Source: Protaetiibacter sp. SSC-01
Lineage (GTDB): Bacteria > Actinomycetota > Actinomycetes > Actinomycetales > Microbacteriaceae
DNA length: 64,000 nt
Direction of reading: 5' to 3'
NCBI RefSeq assembly: GCF_014483895.1
Contig: NZ_CP059987.1
Span: forward strand, 124,001 to 188,000
The position numbers and the translations under genes were made by a program. The notes beneath the pieces are model-generated. The model did not search any database. It had not been told where the DNA came from and saw nothing but the letters and a program-made list of their open reading frames with translations. Below are positions 53,933-61,370 of the stretch, piece by piece. How positions within the stretch are numbered: the first letter of the stretch is position 1; every line of letters starts with the position of its first letter.

Positions 53933-54802
53933 ATGACGTTCAACGAGGGCTCCGACATCAGCAAGGGTCGCGCACGCCGGCGCACGGGCGGCATCGCGGT
54001 CGGCGGCGGGGCCGGCGTCATCGGCCTCATCGTCGTGCTCGTGGGCGCGTTCACGGGGTTCGACCTCACGCCGCTTCTCGGCGGGGGCACGGGCGGCGGC
54101 GGCGGCGGGCAGGACTCGTCGCTCGAGCAGTGCCAGACCGGCGAGGACGCCAACACGAACCTCGACTGCCGCATGCAGGGAGCGGCCGCGTTCCTCGACA
54201 GCTACTGGACCGACCAGTTCGAGACCGGCTACCGGGCCTCCGAGGTGATCCTCTTCACGGGCTCCACGAACACCGGATGCGGCGGCGCGACGAGCGCGGT
54301 CGGCCCGTTCTACTGCCCGCCCGACGAGATGATCTACCTCGACACCGGCTTCTTCGACGAGCTCACGAGCCGCTTCGGTGCGAACGGCGGCCCGGCCGCG
54401 CAGCTCTACGTCATCGCGCATGAGTGGGGCCACCACATCCAGAACATCACGGGCCGCATGGACGGCCTCGACACCTCCCAGACGGGCCCGACCTCCGACG
54501 GCGTGCGACTCGAGCTGCAGGCCGACTGCTACGCGGGTGCGGCGCTCGGCGCGGCCGAGACGACGGAGGACGAGAACGGCGTGCCGTTCCTCGACCCGCT
54601 CACCGACGCGGAGTGGGCGGATGCGCTGAGCGCGGCATCCGCTGTCGGCGACGACAGCATCCAGGAGCAGACGCAGGGCCAGGTGACGCCCGAGACGTGG
54701 ACGCACGGCGCGAGCGAGCAGCGGCAGCGCTGGTTCCAGGCGGGCCGCACGGGCGGCTGGACGGCGTGCGACACCTTCGCCGCGAGCGGCTCGTCGCTCT
54801 GA
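53933..54802 (+). CDS. YpfJ-type neutral zinc metallopeptidase
   Basis: The 289-residue protein has one membrane anchor (GVIGLIVVLVGAFTGF), a Gly-rich linker and a large extracytoplasmic domain. The zinc motif is HEWGHHIQ (near residues 164-171), with a downstream Glu in LELQADCYAGA as the probable third ligand. These define the YpfJ/PF04228 family. Substrates are unknown. ATG 53933 has TAACGT exactly six bases upstream, so it is probably leaderless; no Shine-Dalgarno is visible. Confidence 0.88.
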   Translation: MTFNEGSDISKGRARRRTGGIAVGGGAGVIGLIVVLVGAFTGFDLTPLLGGGTGGGGGGQDSSLEQCQTGEDANTNLDCRMQGAAAFLDSYWTDQFETGYRASEVILFTGSTNTGCGGATSAVGPFYCPPDEMIYLDTGFFDELTSRFGANGGPAAQLYVIAHEWGHHIQNITGRMDGLDTSQTGPTSDGVRLELQADCYAGAALGAAETTEDENGVPFLDPLTDAEWADALSAASAVGDDSIQEQTQGQVTPETWTHGASEQRQRWFQAGRTGGWTACDTFAASGSSL

Positions 54803-54961
54803 AGCTTTCCTGTAGGGATCCCCACCGAGATTGGCGGGTTCCCACAACGAGCGGTGGGCCCGGATGCGCCCCCTTCGTACGGCGCGGACCACGTGTTGGA
54901 CGCGCCCCGCGGCGCCGACCTACCGTGAGGTCATCCCCGATCTCCCCTCATGGAGGACGTC

Positions 54962-57082
54962 ATGACGCGCACCGACGCCGTAACCCAGACCCCCGAGGCC
55001 GCCACCGTCGACCTGCCCGACGAGGTGGCCACGCCCCGCAGCGCAGCGAGCGAGTCGGCCGAGCTCACGGTCGACGTCGCGTGGCTCGGAGAGTACCTGC
55101 TCGGCCGCTGGGCCGAGGACCGCAAGGCGTCCCGCGCCCTCGCCTCGCGCCCCGAGTTCTGGTACCAGGGCGGGCTGACGCTCGACGAGCACCGCACCCG
55201 CGTGCTCGGCCAGCTGCACCGCCTCGTCGAGGAGGACGCCGTGCACCGCGCCTTCCCGACGCGCTTCGGCGGCCGCGACGACCACGGCGGCAACATCGCC
55301 GCGTTCGAGGAGCTCGTGCTCGCCGACCCGTCGCTGCAGATCAAGTCGGGCGTGCAGTGGGGCCTCTTCGCCGCCGCGATCCTGCACCTCGGCACCGAAT
55401 ACCACCACGAGAAGTTCCTGCCCGCGGCCATGAGCCTCGAGGTGCCGGGCGCCTTCGCGATGACGGAGATCGGCCACGGCTCGGATGTCGCCTCGGTCGC
55501 CACGACCGCGACCTACGACCCCGACACCGACGAGTGGGTCATCAACACCCCGTTCCGCGCCGCGTGGAAGGACTACCTCGGCAACGCGGCCCTTCACGGC
55601 CGTGCGGCGACCGTCTTCGCGCAGCTCATCACTGGTGGCGTCAACTACGGCGTGCACGCGATCTACGTGCCCATCCGCGACGAGAAGGGCCAGCTCCTCC
55701 CCGGCGTGCAGAGCGAGGACGACGGCCTCAAGGGCGGTCTCAACGGCATCGACAACGGCCGCCTCGCGTTCGACCACGTGCGCGTTCCCCGCACCAACCT
55801 GCTCAACCGCTACGGCGATGTCGACGAGAACGGCGTCTACACCTCGCCCATCGAGAGCCCCGGCCGCCGTTTCTTCACGATGCTCGGCACGCTCGTGCAG
55901 GGTCGCGTGTCGCTCGACGGCGCCTCGACGCTCGCGTCGAAGCTCGCGCTGCACATCGCGATCACCTATGGCACGCAGCGCCGGCAGTTCACGGGTGGCA
56001 CGAGCGACGAGGAGGTGCTGCTCGACTACGGGCGCCACCAGCGCCGCCTGCTGCCGCGCCTCGCGCAGACCTACGCGATGTCGTTCGCGCACGAGGAGTT
56101 CCTCGACCTCTTCGACCGCGTCTTCTCGGGCGTCGAGGACACGACCGAGACCCGCGAGGACCTCGAGACGATCGCGGCGGCCCTCAAGCCGCTCTCCACG
56201 TGGGGTGCGCTCGACATCCTGCAGGAGGCCCGCGAGGCGTGCGGCGGCTCCGGCTTCATGGCCGAGAACCGTCTCACCCAGCTGCGCAGCGACCTCGACA
56301 TCTACGCGACCTTCGAGGGCGACAACAACGTGCTCCTGCAGCTCGTCGCCAAGCGCCTGCTGACCGACTACGCCAAGAAGTTCAAGAACGCGGATGCCGG
56401 GGCGATGGCCCAGTACGTCGCCGGCCAGGTGGGTGAGGCCACCGTCAACCGCACGGGCCTCCGCCAGCTCGGCCAGGCGATCGCCGACTTCGGCTCGACC
56501 GCCCGCTCCGTCGGCTTCGTGCGCGACGAGGCGTCGCAGCGCCAGCTGCTCACCGACCGCGTGCACACGGCCGTCGCGGAGCTCGCCGGGAAGCTGCGCC
56601 CCGCATCCAAGCTGTCGCCGGTCGACGCGGCTGCGCTCTTCAACCGCTACCAGAACGACCTCATCAAGACGGCGCGCGCCCACGGCGAACTGCTGCAGTG
56701 GGAGGCGTTCACGCGGGCGCTCGCGAAGGTGCCCGAGGGCGACACGAAGCAGGTGCTCACGTGGCTGCGCGACCTGTTCGGCCTCGGCCTCATCGAGAAG
56801 GATGCCGCGTGGTACCTCACGCACGGCCGCCTCTCGGGCCAGCGCGCGGCCGCCATCACGGCGTACATCGACGACCGTCTGCTGCCCCGCATCCGGGCCC
56901 ACGCGCTCGACCTCGTCGGCGCCTTCGGCCTCACGCCCGAGCTCGTGCGCGCGCCGATCGCGTCGGGTGTCGAGCAGCAGCGGCAGGACGAGGCCCGCGG
57001 CTACTACGCCGAGCTCCGCGCCTCGGGCGAGGCGCCCGTCGACGAGAAGACGCTCAGGAAGCAGAAGGCCGCGAAGAAGTAG
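54962..57082 (+). CDS. Acyl-CoA oxidase/dehydrogenase-family flavoenzyme
   Basis: The 706-residue protein has the FAD acyl-CoA dehydrogenase core with AFAMTEIGHGSDVAS (substrate/FAD loop), QGRVSLDGAST, and ATFEGDNNVLLQLVAKRLL (near residue 450), whose Glu is the catalytic base in acyl-CoA oxidases. A long C-terminal helical domain follows, matching acyl-CoA oxidase length, not the 380-residue dehydrogenases. It probably starts fatty-acid beta-oxidation. ATG 54962 follows GGAGG by five bases; ATG 54950 would add four residues. Its last 29 bases overlap the end of a convergent gene. Confidence 0.88.
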   Translation: MTRTDAVTQTPEAATVDLPDEVATPRSAASESAELTVDVAWLGEYLLGRWAEDRKASRALASRPEFWYQGGLTLDEHRTRVLGQLHRLVEEDAVHRAFPTRFGGRDDHGGNIAAFEELVLADPSLQIKSGVQWGLFAAAILHLGTEYHHEKFLPAAMSLEVPGAFAMTEIGHGSDVASVATTATYDPDTDEWVINTPFRAAWKDYLGNAALHGRAATVFAQLITGGVNYGVHAIYVPIRDEKGQLLPGVQSEDDGLKGGLNGIDNGRLAFDHVRVPRTNLLNRYGDVDENGVYTSPIESPGRRFFTMLGTLVQGRVSLDGASTLASKLALHIAITYGTQRRQFTGGTSDEEVLLDYGRHQRRLLPRLAQTYAMSFAHEEFLDLFDRVFSGVEDTTETREDLETIAAALKPLSTWGALDILQEAREACGGSGFMAENRLTQLRSDLDIYATFEGDNNVLLQLVAKRLLTDYAKKFKNADAGAMAQYVAGQVGEATVNRTGLRQLGQAIADFGSTARSVGFVRDEASQRQLLTDRVHTAVAELAGKLRPASKLSPVDAAALFNRYQNDLIKTARAHGELLQWEAFTRALAKVPEGDTKQVLTWLRDLFGLGLIEKDAAWYLTHGRLSGQRAAAITAYIDDRLLPRIRAHALDLVGAFGLTPELVRAPIASGVEQQRQDEARGYYAELRASGEAPVDEKTLRKQKAAKK

Positions 57083-58598
57083 CGGCACCCGTCTCGCGCA
57101 CGCGGCCGAGGCCCTCCCGGGGGCCTCGGCTTCGCGTTGCGAGGTCGTCGATCGCGGGGCCCTCGATGAGCCGGCCGGTCGCCTCGAAACGCGAGCCGTG
57201 CGCGGGGCAGTCCCACGTCTTCTCGGCCGCGTTCCAGCGCACGATCGCGCCCGCGTGCGGGCACACGAGGCACACCTCGGTCGTTCCGCGCTCGGATGCG
57301 ATGGTCGCCGTCGGCAGCAGTCGCGTGTCGTCGTCCTCGCGGCGGGCACGCACGACGCGGGCCACGGCCTCGGCGTAGCCGCGGGCGTACCACGCGAACA
57401 CGGCGGCGCTCGCGCCGAGACCCACGCCGACCGTCTGCGGGAGGGTGGGCCGCATCCCGAGCACGCGCTGCCAGCCCTCGCGCTTGCCCGTGAGGTCGGC
57501 CTCGAGCAGCACGGCGGCCGCGACGGCGCCCGTCATGCCCCACTTCTCGTAGCCGGTCGCGAGGTAGGCGCGCTTGCGCGTGCGCGGCATCCATCCGACG
57601 AACGGGATGCCCGAGAAGGGCGCGTAGTCCTGGGCCGACCAGCGGTGGGTCGGCTCGGCGCCCGGCCAGTGCTGCTGCGCCCATCGCTCGAGCTCGCCGT
57701 AGGGGTCGGCGTCGTCGTCCTGGCGGCCGACGCCGTGGCCCGCGCCGCCGACGACGAGCGCACCGCGATGCCAGCGGACGCTGTGCGCGGGGCTTCCGGC
57801 GCTGAGGAACATGCCGGTGCCCTCGGTGCCCTCGGTGCCCGCCGCGCCCTCGGGCGGGCGGAGCGCGACGGCGTAGCTGCGCTGCGCCTCGACCTTCATC
57901 CAGTAGAGGCCGCGCCGCAGCTGCGGGGTTCCGGTCGCGAGTACGACGGTCGGCGCCGACACGGTGCCGAGGGCGGTGTGCACGACGGTGCGGTCGCCGA
58001 ACTCGAGCCGCTGAACGCGGGCGCCCTCGACGATGACGCCGCCCAGCTCCCGCACGTCGGAGGCGAGTTGCGCGAGCACCTCCATGGGGTCGAACTGCAC
58101 CTGGTCGTCGAGCACGATCGCCCCGAAGCCGGGGTCGGGGAGCTGGGCGCCGTCCTCCCAGCGCACGGGGAGGCCCGCATCCGTCGCCGCCGCGTACTCC
58201 TTCTTGAGGGCGTCGAGCTGGTCGGGCGTCTCGGCCCACGTGACCGAGGGGCGGCGGTCGAACGGCACGCCGCGGCTCTCGAGGTAGTCGACCATCCAGT
58301 CGAACGCGGCGCGCTGACTGTCGACGTAGGCCTGGAAGACGGGGCGCACGTTGCGGCTCTTCACGCGCTGCAGCTTGACCCCCTGCAGCAGGCTCAGCTT
58401 CGCGGTCGTGTTCCCCGTCGCGGCTGCGCCCACGTCGCGCGACTCGAGCACGATGACGCGGCGTCCGCGGCGGGCGAGCAGCAGCGCGGTCGTGAGGCCC
58501 GTGAGGCCGGCGCCGACCACGACGTGGTCGAACTTGCCGCCCTCGGGGAAGGGGTCGGTCGGGATCGCGGGGCGTCCGGCTCGCCAGAGTGACGTCAT
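57054..58598 (-). CDS. FAD-dependent oxidoreductase with C-terminal Rieske domain
   Basis: The 514-residue protein begins with a FAD Rossmann fold (VVVGAGLTGLTTALLLARR) of the DAO/glycine-oxidase type (to about residue 400). It ends in a Rieske [2Fe-2S] domain: VCLVCPHAG supplies Cys-x-His and CPAHGSRF supplies the second Cys/His pair. This fusion is known in actinobacteria but has no assigned substrate. ATG 58598 lies six bases after TACCGT, again the leaderless spacing. The 3' end overlaps the acyl-CoA oxidase gene by 29 bases on opposite strands. Confidence 0.87.
   Translation of the reverse strand: MTSLWRAGRPAIPTDPFPEGGKFDHVVVGAGLTGLTTALLLARRGRRVIVLESRDVGAAATGNTTAKLSLLQGVKLQRVKSRNVRPVFQAYVDSQRAAFDWMVDYLESRGVPFDRRPSVTWAETPDQLDALKKEYAAATDAGLPVRWEDGAQLPDPGFGAIVLDDQVQFDPMEVLAQLASDVRELGGVIVEGARVQRLEFGDRTVVHTALGTVSAPTVVLATGTPQLRRGLYWMKVEAQRSYAVALRPPEGAAGTEGTEGTGMFLSAGSPAHSVRWHRGALVVGGAGHGVGRQDDDADPYGELERWAQQHWPGAEPTHRWSAQDYAPFSGIPFVGWMPRTRKRAYLATGYEKWGMTGAVAAAVLLEADLTGKREGWQRVLGMRPTLPQTVGVGLGASAAVFAWYARGYAEAVARVVRARREDDDTRLLPTATIASERGTTEVCLVCPHAGAIVRWNAAEKTWDCPAHGSRFEATGRLIEGPAIDDLATRSRGPREGLGRVRETGAATSSRPSAS
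57105..57130 (+). terminator. Terminator-like hairpin after the acyl-CoA oxidase gene
   Basis: gccgaggccc (57105-57114) and gggcctcggc (57121-57130) form a ten-bp stem with a six-base loop, 22 bases after the oxidase stop. It lies within the coding region of the convergent oxidoreductase. Confidence 0.5.
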
Positions 58599-58703
58599 GC
58601 CGCGACGGTACGCGCGGGCGGGCGCGCGGCGCATCGGGCTTGACGCGATGGGCGGATGCGCCTATCGGCTCGGCGGGCGGAGGCGCGGCCGGCGCGTCGG
58701 TCG

Positions 58704-59225
58704 TCAGTCGTCGAGGTAGTCCTCGAGCTCCTCGCGGAGGGTCTGCAGCGCGCGCGAGCGGGCGATGCCCGAGAGCGGCTTCGTGCGGCCGGCGCCCGGC
58801 ACGGATGCGGCGGCCTGGGTGATCTCGTCGAGCGCGCGCAGTCGGGCCTCGGCGATGACGCCGCGCACGGCCTCCTCGTCGGCGGCGAGGCGACGCAGCT
58901 CCTCCGCGAGCTCCTCGAGCACCCGGATTCGGCGCTTCAGTCGGCGCGTGTCGACGGCGTGGTAGTCGTCCGCGGTGATCGCGCGACCCCGCCGCCCGTG
59001 GGCCTTCTGCCGCGCCTTCTCGAGGCGCTCGGCATCCGTCTCGGCCTGCGTCGCGAGCAGCTCGAACTCGCGGCGCACGGCATCCGCGTACCAGTCCTCG
59101 TCGAAGCCGCGGTCGTCGCGCAGGGCGCGCACGAGCATGAGGTTCTTGGCCGCCTGACGCACGGCCGCGAGCGACACGATGGTCGCGTCGGCGACCATCT
59201 CGCTTCGGCGCGGCTGACGGGTCAT
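58704..59225 (-). CDS. Charged helical hypothetical protein
   Basis: I do not recognise this 173-residue protein. It is predicted almost wholly helical, with strongly charged segments: RQKAHGRRGRAITADDYHAV, then RRLKRRIRVLEELAEELRRL (a coiled-coil candidate, about 90-115), ending in acidic LEDYLDD. No Cys, no membrane segment and no catalytic motif were seen. ATG 59225 is preceded by TAGCGT at eight bases. It lies between the FAD/Rieske gene on the same strand and a divergent hydrolase, with a family B repeat in the promoter gap. Confidence 0.6.
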   Translation of the reverse strand: MTRQPRRSEMVADATIVSLAAVRQAAKNLMLVRALRDDRGFDEDWYADAVRREFELLATQAETDAERLEKARQKAHGRRGRAITADDYHAVDTRRLKRRIRVLEELAEELRRLAADEEAVRGVIAEARLRALDEITQAAASVPGAGRTKPLSGIARSRALQTLREELEDYLDD

Positions 59226-59277
59226 CGCCGCCCACGCTAGCGCGGCCGCGGGTCACCACGTGCAGGCCCCACGCGCG

Positions 59278-59339
59278 CTGACCGGTCGGTTTCTGGCCCT
59301 AAACCGGGTGAATGAGGCCGATAACCGACCACTCAGCGG
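59278..59339. repeat. Inverted repeat, family B copy 2
   Basis: The left arm gctgaccggtcggtttctgg (continuing cc) is identical to the left arm at 35889. The right arm ggccgataaccgaccactca (continuing gc) has five mismatches to it, against one in copy 1. It lies in a divergent promoter region, unlike copy 1. Confidence 0.85.
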
Positions 59340-59343
59340 TAGA

Positions 59344-59363
59344 TTACTTCGCATGCGAACTAA
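59344..59363 (+). promoter_or_regulatory. Palindromic operator over the hydrolase start codon
   Basis: TTACTTCGCATGCGAACTAA has ten-base arms with one mismatch, and its centre TTCGCATGCGAA is a perfect 12-base palindrome containing the ATG at 59353. TAGATT lies seven bases before the start. The MarR gene ending the operon is the obvious candidate to bind here. Confidence 0.65.
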
Positions 59364-60222
59364 CACGGATGCCGCGTTCGCCGTCGAGGTGCCGCGCGGC
59401 CGGGTGGTCGGCCGGGTGCGCATGCCCGAGAGCGCCCCTTCCGGCGTCGTCGTGATCCACCCCGCGACGGCCACGCCCGAGCGGTTCTACGCCGCCTTCG
59501 CCGGGTACGCGACCTCGCGCGGCCTCGCTGCCGTCACCTACGACCTGCACGGCACGGGCGCATCGGGCGACCCGCGCGAGCACCGCGGCACCCGGATGCG
59601 CGACTGGATGAGCGAGGACGTCCCCGCCGTCGCCGCGTGGACGCGCGAGCAGTTCCCCGGCCTCCCGCTCTCGGCGGTCGGGCACAGCATCGGCGGCCAC
59701 GCCATGGTGCTCGGGTACGGGCTCGAGGGCGTCTCGCGCTTCGCGACGGTCGCGAGCCACGTGGCGTCGACGCGCCGCATCGCATCCCTCGGCGAGCGGA
59801 TGCGCGTGGCCGCGATCCTCAACGTCGTCGGCCCGGGCCTGAGCCGCGCCCTCGGCTACATGCCCGGGCGGCGGCTCGGCCTCGGCGAGGACATGCCCGC
59901 CGCCGCCATGATCGAGTGGGGTCGCTGGTCGCGGCACGACGGCTACTTCTTCGACGACCCGACGATGGGTGCCGCGGAGGCTGCGGCGCGCGTGACGGTG
60001 CCGGCGCTCATGGTCGGCGCCTCGGACGACCCGTGGGCGTCGCCGCGGCAGGTCGACGCGCTCGCGGCGCGCCTCGAATCCGCTGCCCCCGAGCGGCGCA
60101 CCTTCACACCCGACGAGCTCGGCGTCGCGAAGGTCGGCCATCACGGGCTACTGCGCCGCGGCGTCGGCGAGCGGGCGTGGCCCGAGCTGCTCGACTGGCT
60201 CACCGATGGGCGCCCGGCGTGA
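59353..60222 (+). CDS. Serine alpha/beta hydrolase of an autoregulated hydrolase-MarR operon
   Basis: The 289-residue protein carries VVVIHPATATPERFYAAFAG (oxyanion region), a DLHGTGASG loop, the nucleophile elbow AVGHSIGGHAMV (Ser near residue 111), Asp in VGASDDPWASP and a late His in KVGHHGLL. This resembles the YheT/serine-aminopeptidase-like esterases. Substrate unknown. ATG 59353 is inside a strong palindrome. The stop overlaps the GTG of the MarR gene (GTGA), so regulator and enzyme are coupled. Confidence 0.83.
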   Translation: MRTNTDAAFAVEVPRGRVVGRVRMPESAPSGVVVIHPATATPERFYAAFAGYATSRGLAAVTYDLHGTGASGDPREHRGTRMRDWMSEDVPAVAAWTREQFPGLPLSAVGHSIGGHAMVLGYGLEGVSRFATVASHVASTRRIASLGERMRVAAILNVVGPGLSRALGYMPGRRLGLGEDMPAAAMIEWGRWSRHDGYFFDDPTMGAAEAAARVTVPALMVGASDDPWASPRQVDALAARLESAAPERRTFTPDELGVAKVGHHGLLRRGVGERAWPELLDWLTDGRPA

Positions 60223-60644
60223 GCGCCCCGCGCCTCGTCTTCGGCCTCATGCGGGCGGAGCGCGGCGTGCGCCGCTGGATCGACGCGCGGGCCGGCCACG
60301 CCGCGGTGGGCGCCGCGGGTGCCGGGGTACTGTTCCACCTCGCCCGGCACGAGCCGAGCACCGTGACAGATGTCGCGCGCGCCCTCGAGGCGTCGCCCGC
60401 GGGCGCGACGGGCCTGCTCAACCGGCTCGCCGCATCCGGGGTGATCGAGAAGAGCACAGACCCGGATGACGCGCGCGTCGTGCGCGTGCGCCTCACGGAT
60501 GCGGGCCGCGCGCTGCTGCCCGAAGCGGCGGCCGCGCTCGCCGACCTCAACGCCGCCCTCACGGCGGGCTTCACCCCCGCCGAGCTCGAGGTCGTCGACC
60601 GCTGGCTCGCGCAGGCGGCTGGCATCCCTCGCGACCGGTCGTAG
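60219..60644 (+). CDS. MarR-family regulator coupled to a hydrolase
   Basis: The 141-residue protein has the MarR winged helix: STVTDVARALEASPAGATGL, LLNRLAASGVIEKS, wing DPDDARVVRVRLTDAGRALL, flanked by dimerisation helices. GTG 60219 overlaps the stop of the upstream hydrolase by four bases. A palindrome at the operon start is the likely binding site, implying autorepression relieved by a substrate or product of the hydrolase. The last few codons run into an imperfect inverted repeat (60630-60689). Confidence 0.88.
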   Translation: MSAPRLVFGLMRAERGVRRWIDARAGHAAVGAAGAGVLFHLARHEPSTVTDVARALEASPAGATGLLNRLAASGVIEKSTDPDDARVVRVRLTDAGRALLPEAAAALADLNAALTAGFTPAELEVVDRWLAQAAGIPRDRS

Positions 60645-60689
60645 ATCCGCCTCAAACCGCGGTTTGGGCACGAAATGCGACCACTCGCG
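60630..60689. repeat. Imperfect inverted repeat overlapping the MarR stop codon
   Basis: cgcgaccggtcgtagatccg (continuing cctcaaaccgc) is matched by a right arm whose complement reads cgcgagtggtcgcatttcgt (continuing gcccaaaccgc). The centre ccgcgg is self-palindromic. The 60-base structure includes the MarR TAG stop. It shares ggtcg and caaacc motifs with family B. Confidence 0.6.
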
Positions 60690-60725
60690 AGGACCGCGCG
60701 GGATGACGCGCCCCCGAGAACGAGC

Positions 60726-60752
60726 GAAGCCCCTGCGCAACGCAGGGGCTTC
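60726..60752 (-). terminator. tRNA operon terminator
   Basis: gaagcccctgcg (60726-60737) and cgcaggggcttc (60741-60752) form a perfect 12-bp stem with a three-base loop, three bases beyond the 3' end of tRNA-Phe. Confidence 0.75.
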
Positions 60753-60755
60753 GAG

Positions 60756-60831
60756 TGGTGGCTCCGACGGGCGTCGATCCCGTGACCTCACGATTTTCAG
60801 TCGTGCGCTCTACCAACTGAGCTACAGAGCC
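60756..60831 (-). tRNA. tRNA-Phe (GAA)
   Basis: Read on the minus strand, the 76-base gene starts GGCTCTGTAGCTCAGTTGG and ends GGAGCCACCA with CCA encoded. The anticodon loop CTGAAAA gives GAA, for phenylalanine. The acceptor stem GGCTCTG pairs with CGGAGCC, with one G-T pair at its inner end, and the T-arm ACGGGATCGACGCCCGT is intact. It is the last of three tRNAs on this strand; an eight-bp hairpin (60832-60850) lies directly before it. Confidence 0.95.
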
Positions 60832-60890
60832 TCAGCGGCTGCGCCGCTGATTGTGCGAGAGCCTCCCCTTTCGGAAAGGCTCTCGACCAG

Positions 60891-60964
60891 CGACCCTGAC
60901 GGGACTTGAACCCGCGACCTCCGCCGTGACAGGGCGGCACGCTAACCAACTGCGCTACAGGGCC
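60891..60964 (-). tRNA. tRNA-Asp (GTC)
   Basis: On the minus strand the 74-base gene starts GGCCCTGTAGCGCAGTTGG. The anticodon loop CTGTCAC gives GTC, for aspartate. The acceptor stem GGCCCTG pairs with CAGGGTC with one G-T pair; discriminator G. CCA is not encoded. It lies between tRNA-Glu and tRNA-Phe. The 59-base spacer to tRNA-Phe holds a stem cgagagcc/ggctctcg (60856-60885). Confidence 0.95.
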
Positions 60965-60986
60965 TTGCATATTCAGTTTGATCGGT

Positions 60987-61062
60987 TGGTGACCCCAACG
61001 GGATTCGAACCCGTGCTGCCGCCGTGAAAGGGCGGTGTCCTAGGCCACTAAACGATGGGGCC
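60987..61062 (-). tRNA. tRNA-Glu (TTC)
   Basis: On the minus strand the 76-base gene starts GGCCCCATCGTTTAGTGGCC and ends GGGGTCACCA with CCA encoded. The anticodon loop CTTTCAC gives TTC, for glutamate. The T-arm sequence ACGGGTTCGAATCCCGT is regular. It is first in the tRNA-Glu-Asp-Phe cluster. Downstream of its promoter side, 61063-61370 has no gene; it holds the divergent control regions of this cluster and the M23 gene. Confidence 0.95.
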
Positions 61063-61244
61063 ATGACGGCGAACCGCATAGCAACCGAGGGTCAAGCATA
61101 CGTGGCGATCGCCATTAACGCGAATCGAGCGCCGACGCCCGCCGACGCACCGTGGAAGAGGCCATTTCCGGCCGTCTCGGAGCCGCGGCGGCGGCGGATG
61201 CGCCCCATCGCGTTTCGCGGATGCGGGCGCGCCCTGCACGGGAA

Positions 61245-61295
61245 CTTCAACTGATAGTTGAGGCTTGACCCGCCGACCGGGCATCCTGGTATGCG
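61245..61295 (+). promoter_or_regulatory. Candidate promoter and inverted repeat upstream of the M23 gene
   Basis: An inverted repeat cttcaact-gat-agttgagg (61245-61263, 7 of 8 arm positions) lies directly before TTGACC (61265-61270). TATGCG follows after 19 bases (61290-61295). The long spacer makes the promoter tentative. Confidence 0.35.
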
Positions 61296-61302
61296 CGACG
61301 GC

Positions 61303-61338
61303 TGTTGTTAGTGTGGTTGATGTTGCTCATGTGACATA
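61303..61338 (+). repeat. Four tandem 9-bp direct repeats upstream of the M23 gene
   Basis: TGTTGTTAG, TGTGGTTGA, TGTTGCTCA and TGTGACATA follow one another without gaps. They share TGT at the start of each unit. The array lies about 33 bases before the ATG of the M23 gene. Confidence 0.45.
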
Positions 61339-61370
61339 ACGACGCGGCTGTCGCAGGGAAACGGGGAGAC

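Noticed and set aside
61024-61254. A 76-codon open frame after the tRNA-Glu region
   Set aside because: It starts inside tRNA-Glu on the other strand and has no recognisable start context or motif.
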